From the NCBI GenBank assembly GCA_023428805.1, contig JAEYWW010000106.1:1-7083 (forward strand): 7,083 nucleotides of DNA. Direction: 5' to 3'. The position numbers were made by a program, and so were the translations under genes. The notes below the pieces were generated by a model. The model ran no database searches. It had not been told where the DNA came from and worked only from the letters and a program-made list of their open reading frames with translations. The DNA comes from Armatimonadota bacterium. Its GTDB lineage: Bacteria; Armatimonadota; Fimbriimonadia; Fimbriimonadales; Fimbriimonadaceae. Of the stretch, positions 5,388 through 7,083 are shown piece by piece (the stretch's first letter is position 1; each line of letters begins with the position of its first letter).

Positions 5388-6405
5388 TCTGCGGAACTTT
5401 GATCTCGCCCGACTTGATCTTGCCTTCCACATCAGCCAGCTTGTCGAGATTGGTCTGTCCGATCTTATCTTTGGTGAATCGAAGTTCGGAAACGCCCACT
5501 CCGCCTGATTTCAGGTCGTAGACCTGCGCGCCGGAGGTGAACTTGCCGTCCTGCAGGTCCTTGATCGTCTGGTAGACCGACTCGTCCACCTTCTTGATCA
5601 TCGAGGTGAGCACGAAACCTTCGGCCAAGTGATCCTGGTCGCTGTCCACGCCGATCGCCCAGAGCTTCTTCTCCCGTGCGGCGTCGATCACGCCCTTCCC
5701 CGCTCGTCCGGCGGCATGATAAACGATGTCGGCTCCGCCCGCAAAGAGCGCGTTGGCGGCGACCTTCGCCTGGTCCACATTGTCCCAGCTTCCGGTGTAC
5801 TTGGCGGGAAGAAGAACGACGTTGGCGTTCGCCATCTTGGCCCCCGCGGCATAGCCCACTTCGAACTTCTTGATGAGATCGAGCTCCTGCCCTCCGACGA
5901 ATCCAATCTTGTTGGTCTTTGTCATGAGCCCGGCGAGATAGCCGACCAGGAAGCTTCCCTCATGTTCGGCAAAGAGAAGTGATCGAACGTTCTCGGCCTT
6001 GCTCGGCGCATCAACAATCGCAAACTTGGTGTCGGGATATTCCGGGGCGACCTGATTCAATGCTGTCTCCATATTGATGCCCACGGCAACCACCAGATTG
6101 CAGCCCTGGTCGGCCATGGTCCGCAGGTTGTTGGCGTAGTCCTTCTCGCTCCGGCTTTCGATGGGCACCGCTTCGGCCCCGAGATCCTTTTGAGCCTTCT
6201 CAATCCCCCGCCAAGCGCTGTCGTTGAATGAGGCGTCGCCGCGCCCGCCGGTGTCGAATACGATCCCGACTTTCAGCTTCTTCTCAGATGTTGTCGAACC
6301 AGATGCCGAGCCGGTCGTTGACGTGGAGGACGATGCTCCCCCGTTGCAGCCCGCCAAGATTCCCAGCGAGAGTGCGGCAAGTCCCAGTACGATCCAGTGC
6401 TTCAT
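5356..6405 (-). CDS. BMP-family (PnrA/TmpC-like) substrate-binding lipoprotein
   Basis: This 349-residue lipoprotein is the solute-capturing part of a BMP-type ABC importer; characterised relatives bind purine nucleosides. The leader MKHWIVLGLAALSLGILAGC has a lipobox (LAGC) with lipidated Cys20, then a flexible Gly/Ser/Thr linker (21-40). The domain begins with VGIVFDTGGRGDASFND (46-62), whose Asp and Phe-Asn correspond to the ligand-contact loop of PnrA. AAGRAGKGVIDAA (231-243) and IGVDSDQ (251-257) followed by LTSMIKK (266-272) are hallmark BMP segments. Length is normal. The start at 6405 is set by the signal peptide and an AGGGA on the - strand (6413-6417) seven bases upstream; the frame is open further upstream but that extension lacks signal character and overlaps the next gene. 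No ATPase or permease gene is in the window, so its partners are elsewhere or beyond the edge. The ligand is inferred from family only. Its stop overlaps the glycosyltransferase end by 11 bp. Confidence 0.95.
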   Translation of the reverse strand: MKHWIVLGLAALSLGILAGCNGGASSSTSTTGSASGSTTSEKKLKVGIVFDTGGRGDASFNDSAWRGIEKAQKDLGAEAVPIESRSEKDYANNLRTMADQGCNLVVAVGINMETALNQVAPEYPDTKFAIVDAPSKAENVRSLLFAEHEGSFLVGYLAGLMTKTNKIGFVGGQELDLIKKFEVGYAAGAKMANANVVLLPAKYTGSWDNVDQAKVAANALFAGGADIVYHAAGRAGKGVIDAAREKKLWAIGVDSDQDHLAEGFVLTSMIKKVDESVYQTIKDLQDGKFTSGAQVYDLKSGGVGVSELRFTKDKIGQTNLDKLADVEGKIKSGEIKVPQTPAELAAFKP

Positions 6406-6486
6406 AAGGCTGTCCCTAACCCGAAGGTACAATAGGCCGATTATGACGCGAGGTTCCCTTGCGTCTTCCCCCAGGTGAGTCCAATT
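6406..6486. promoter_or_regulatory. Divergent intergenic region with possible promoters
   Basis: These 81 bases must carry the start signals for the leftward lipoprotein gene and, unless it is read from elsewhere, the rightward gene. A TACAAT at 6428-6433 (+) is a reasonable -10 for the rightward gene. CATAAT on the - strand (6445-6440) is 34 bases from the lipoprotein start and could serve leftward. Neither has a convincing -35 at the right distance, so both are tentative. A 12-codon frame (ATG 6443 to TGA 6478) also lies here, without a Shine-Dalgarno. Confidence 0.35.
6473..6479 (+). promoter_or_regulatory. Shine-Dalgarno AGGTGAG deciding a TTG start
   Basis: AGGTGAG at 6473-6479 is well placed (7-8 bases) for TTG 6487. 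The longer alternative start, GTG 6475, lies inside this same motif and has only C-rich sequence upstream. TTG 6487 is therefore the better start. Confidence 0.55.
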
Positions 6487-7053
6487 TTGATCACATGCAA
6501 TTTGACCAAGCCGGAGACCACGTTCGACCAGATTCGAAAGTCTCATCCCAAGCTCCAGCCAACGGACGCCGCCCTCATCGCCACCGCGCTCGTGGAAGCC
6601 GGTCGTCGGGCCGCCGTTGATTATGATGGGACCGTCTACGAGTGGACGGAAGAGAACCACGGCAAGCTGACCAAAGCGGTCGTCGCCGAAGTCATCCAGA
6701 TCAGCCTCTCCCAGGAGCAGGTCAAGAAGCCTGCGAAGAGCGCCAAGGCTCCCGAAGAGGAGCCCGCAATGATCACGATCAACCTGCGCGCTTCCCAGTT
6801 CGCAGGCGAATCCGTCCTCGGCAATCGCAACGATCTCAAGACGCTTCTGAGCGACCTCTTGACCGAAGGCGTTGAGTACCTTTACTCGCCGACCGACATC
6901 GGATGGCAGTGGGCGCTTGAGCGAGCCAATTGGTCCTCGCTCGCCGGACAGGACCTCGGACGACGCCTGCGCTTCGGCATCGAGTTCGCCGACAACAGCC
7001 TCGCCGTGGAGCTCGGCCCCGGCGGCAAGAAGAAGGCTCCCAAGAAGAAGTAA
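6487..7053 (+). CDS. Hypothetical two-domain protein with Lys-rich linker and tail
   Basis: I do not recognise this family. From TTG 6487 it has 188 residues; GTG 6475 would add four (MSPI). It has no signal peptide or membrane segment, so it is probably cytoplasmic. Residues about 1-77 form a mixed helical domain including HPKLQPTDAALIATALVEAG and a DYDGTVYEWTEEN stretch. A charged linker follows (about 78-93, KKPAKSAKAPEEE). The second domain begins MITINLRASQF at residue 95, includes DIGWQWALERANW and a strand-like RLRFGIEFADNSLAVEL, and ends in GGKKKAPKKK. Both domains open alike (MITCNL and MITINL), which could be chance. The basic linker and tail would suit nucleic-acid or acidic-partner binding, but that is speculation. 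The ATG at 6769 has its own good Shine-Dalgarno, so a 94-residue C-terminal product is possible. It is divergent from the BMP lipoprotein, and no partner gene is visible downstream. Confidence 0.8.
   Translation: MITCNLTKPETTFDQIRKSHPKLQPTDAALIATALVEAGRRAAVDYDGTVYEWTEENHGKLTKAVVAEVIQISLSQEQVKKPAKSAKAPEEEPAMITINLRASQFAGESVLGNRNDLKTLLSDLLTEGVEYLYSPTDIGWQWALERANWSSLAGQDLGRRLRFGIEFADNSLAVELGPGGKKKAPKKK
6756..6771 (+). promoter_or_regulatory. Internal Shine-Dalgarno and in-frame ATG
   Basis: AGAGGAG (6756-6762) lies six bases before an in-frame ATG (6769-6771), exactly between the linker and the second domain of the hypothetical protein. This is the best ribosome-binding site in that gene, better than the one at its presumed start. 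GAGGAG also encodes Glu-Glu in the acidic linker, so it may be fortuitous. Confidence 0.4.
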
Positions 7054-7083
7054 GCCTCCAGGCTGAAGTTCAAGTGCGCGTGT

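Noticed and set aside
6443..6478. 12-codon leader frame (MTRGSLASSPR) before the last gene
   Set aside because: No Shine-Dalgarno at a usable distance, no run of a regulatory amino acid and no attenuator hairpin. Its stop merely overlaps the next gene's ribosome-binding site.
6406..6660. N-terminal extension of the BMP lipoprotein by 85 residues
   Set aside because: The extension would bury the lipoprotein signal, has no secretion character and overlaps the divergent gene. The start at 6405 has a Shine-Dalgarno and a perfect lipobox leader.
7050..7083. Possible terminator after the last gene
   Set aside because: Only a 5-bp AGCCT/AGGCT pair with a 2-base loop and no T-run before the window ends.

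Overview
This window looks like a segment of a moderately GC-rich bacterial chromosome. GC-rich third codon positions, a lipobox-bearing lipoprotein and an exported tricorn-type protease all point to a bacterium, probably one with a periplasm. The gene set resembles what I know from Armatimonadota (Fimbriimonadia-like) or similar environmental phyla, but this is a low-confidence guess. No rRNA, tRNA, transposase, integrase, CRISPR or recognisable defence system is visible.

Layout: (1) 1-110 holds the lysine-rich tail of an upstream + strand gene and a very strong intrinsic terminator. (2) 203-3358 encodes a 1051-residue tricorn-type protease (two beta-propellers, C1, PDZ, S41-type C2), followed by an intrinsic terminator at 3379-3418. 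(3) 3421-4001 is about 580 bases of repeat-rich intergenic DNA. Two diverged copies of a palindrome-rich element (3439-3574 and 3873-3987) bracket an eight-unit, 21-bp minisatellite (3651-3818). The whole block is flanked by a perfect 12-bp direct repeat. (4) 4002-5366 encodes a GT-C / family-39-like membrane glycosyltransferase whose TTG start lies just after the repeat block. (5) 5356-6405 on the - strand encodes a BMP-family (PnrA/TmpC-like) substrate-binding lipoprotein, tail-to-tail with the glycosyltransferase and overlapping it by 11 bp. (6) 6487-7053 (+) encodes an unrecognised two-domain protein, divergent from the lipoprotein across an 81-bp gap.

The genes do not form an obvious pathway. 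The protease and the lipoprotein would act outside the cytoplasm (peptide trimming and solute capture), and the glycosyltransferase would modify a lipid or envelope glycan at the membrane. Strand changes, terminators and the repeat block suggest each gene is its own transcription unit. The least ordinary parts are the nested repeat block at 3427-3992, the altered active-site neighbourhood of the tricorn homologue, and the last gene, which has a well-placed internal ribosome-binding site ahead of its second domain.
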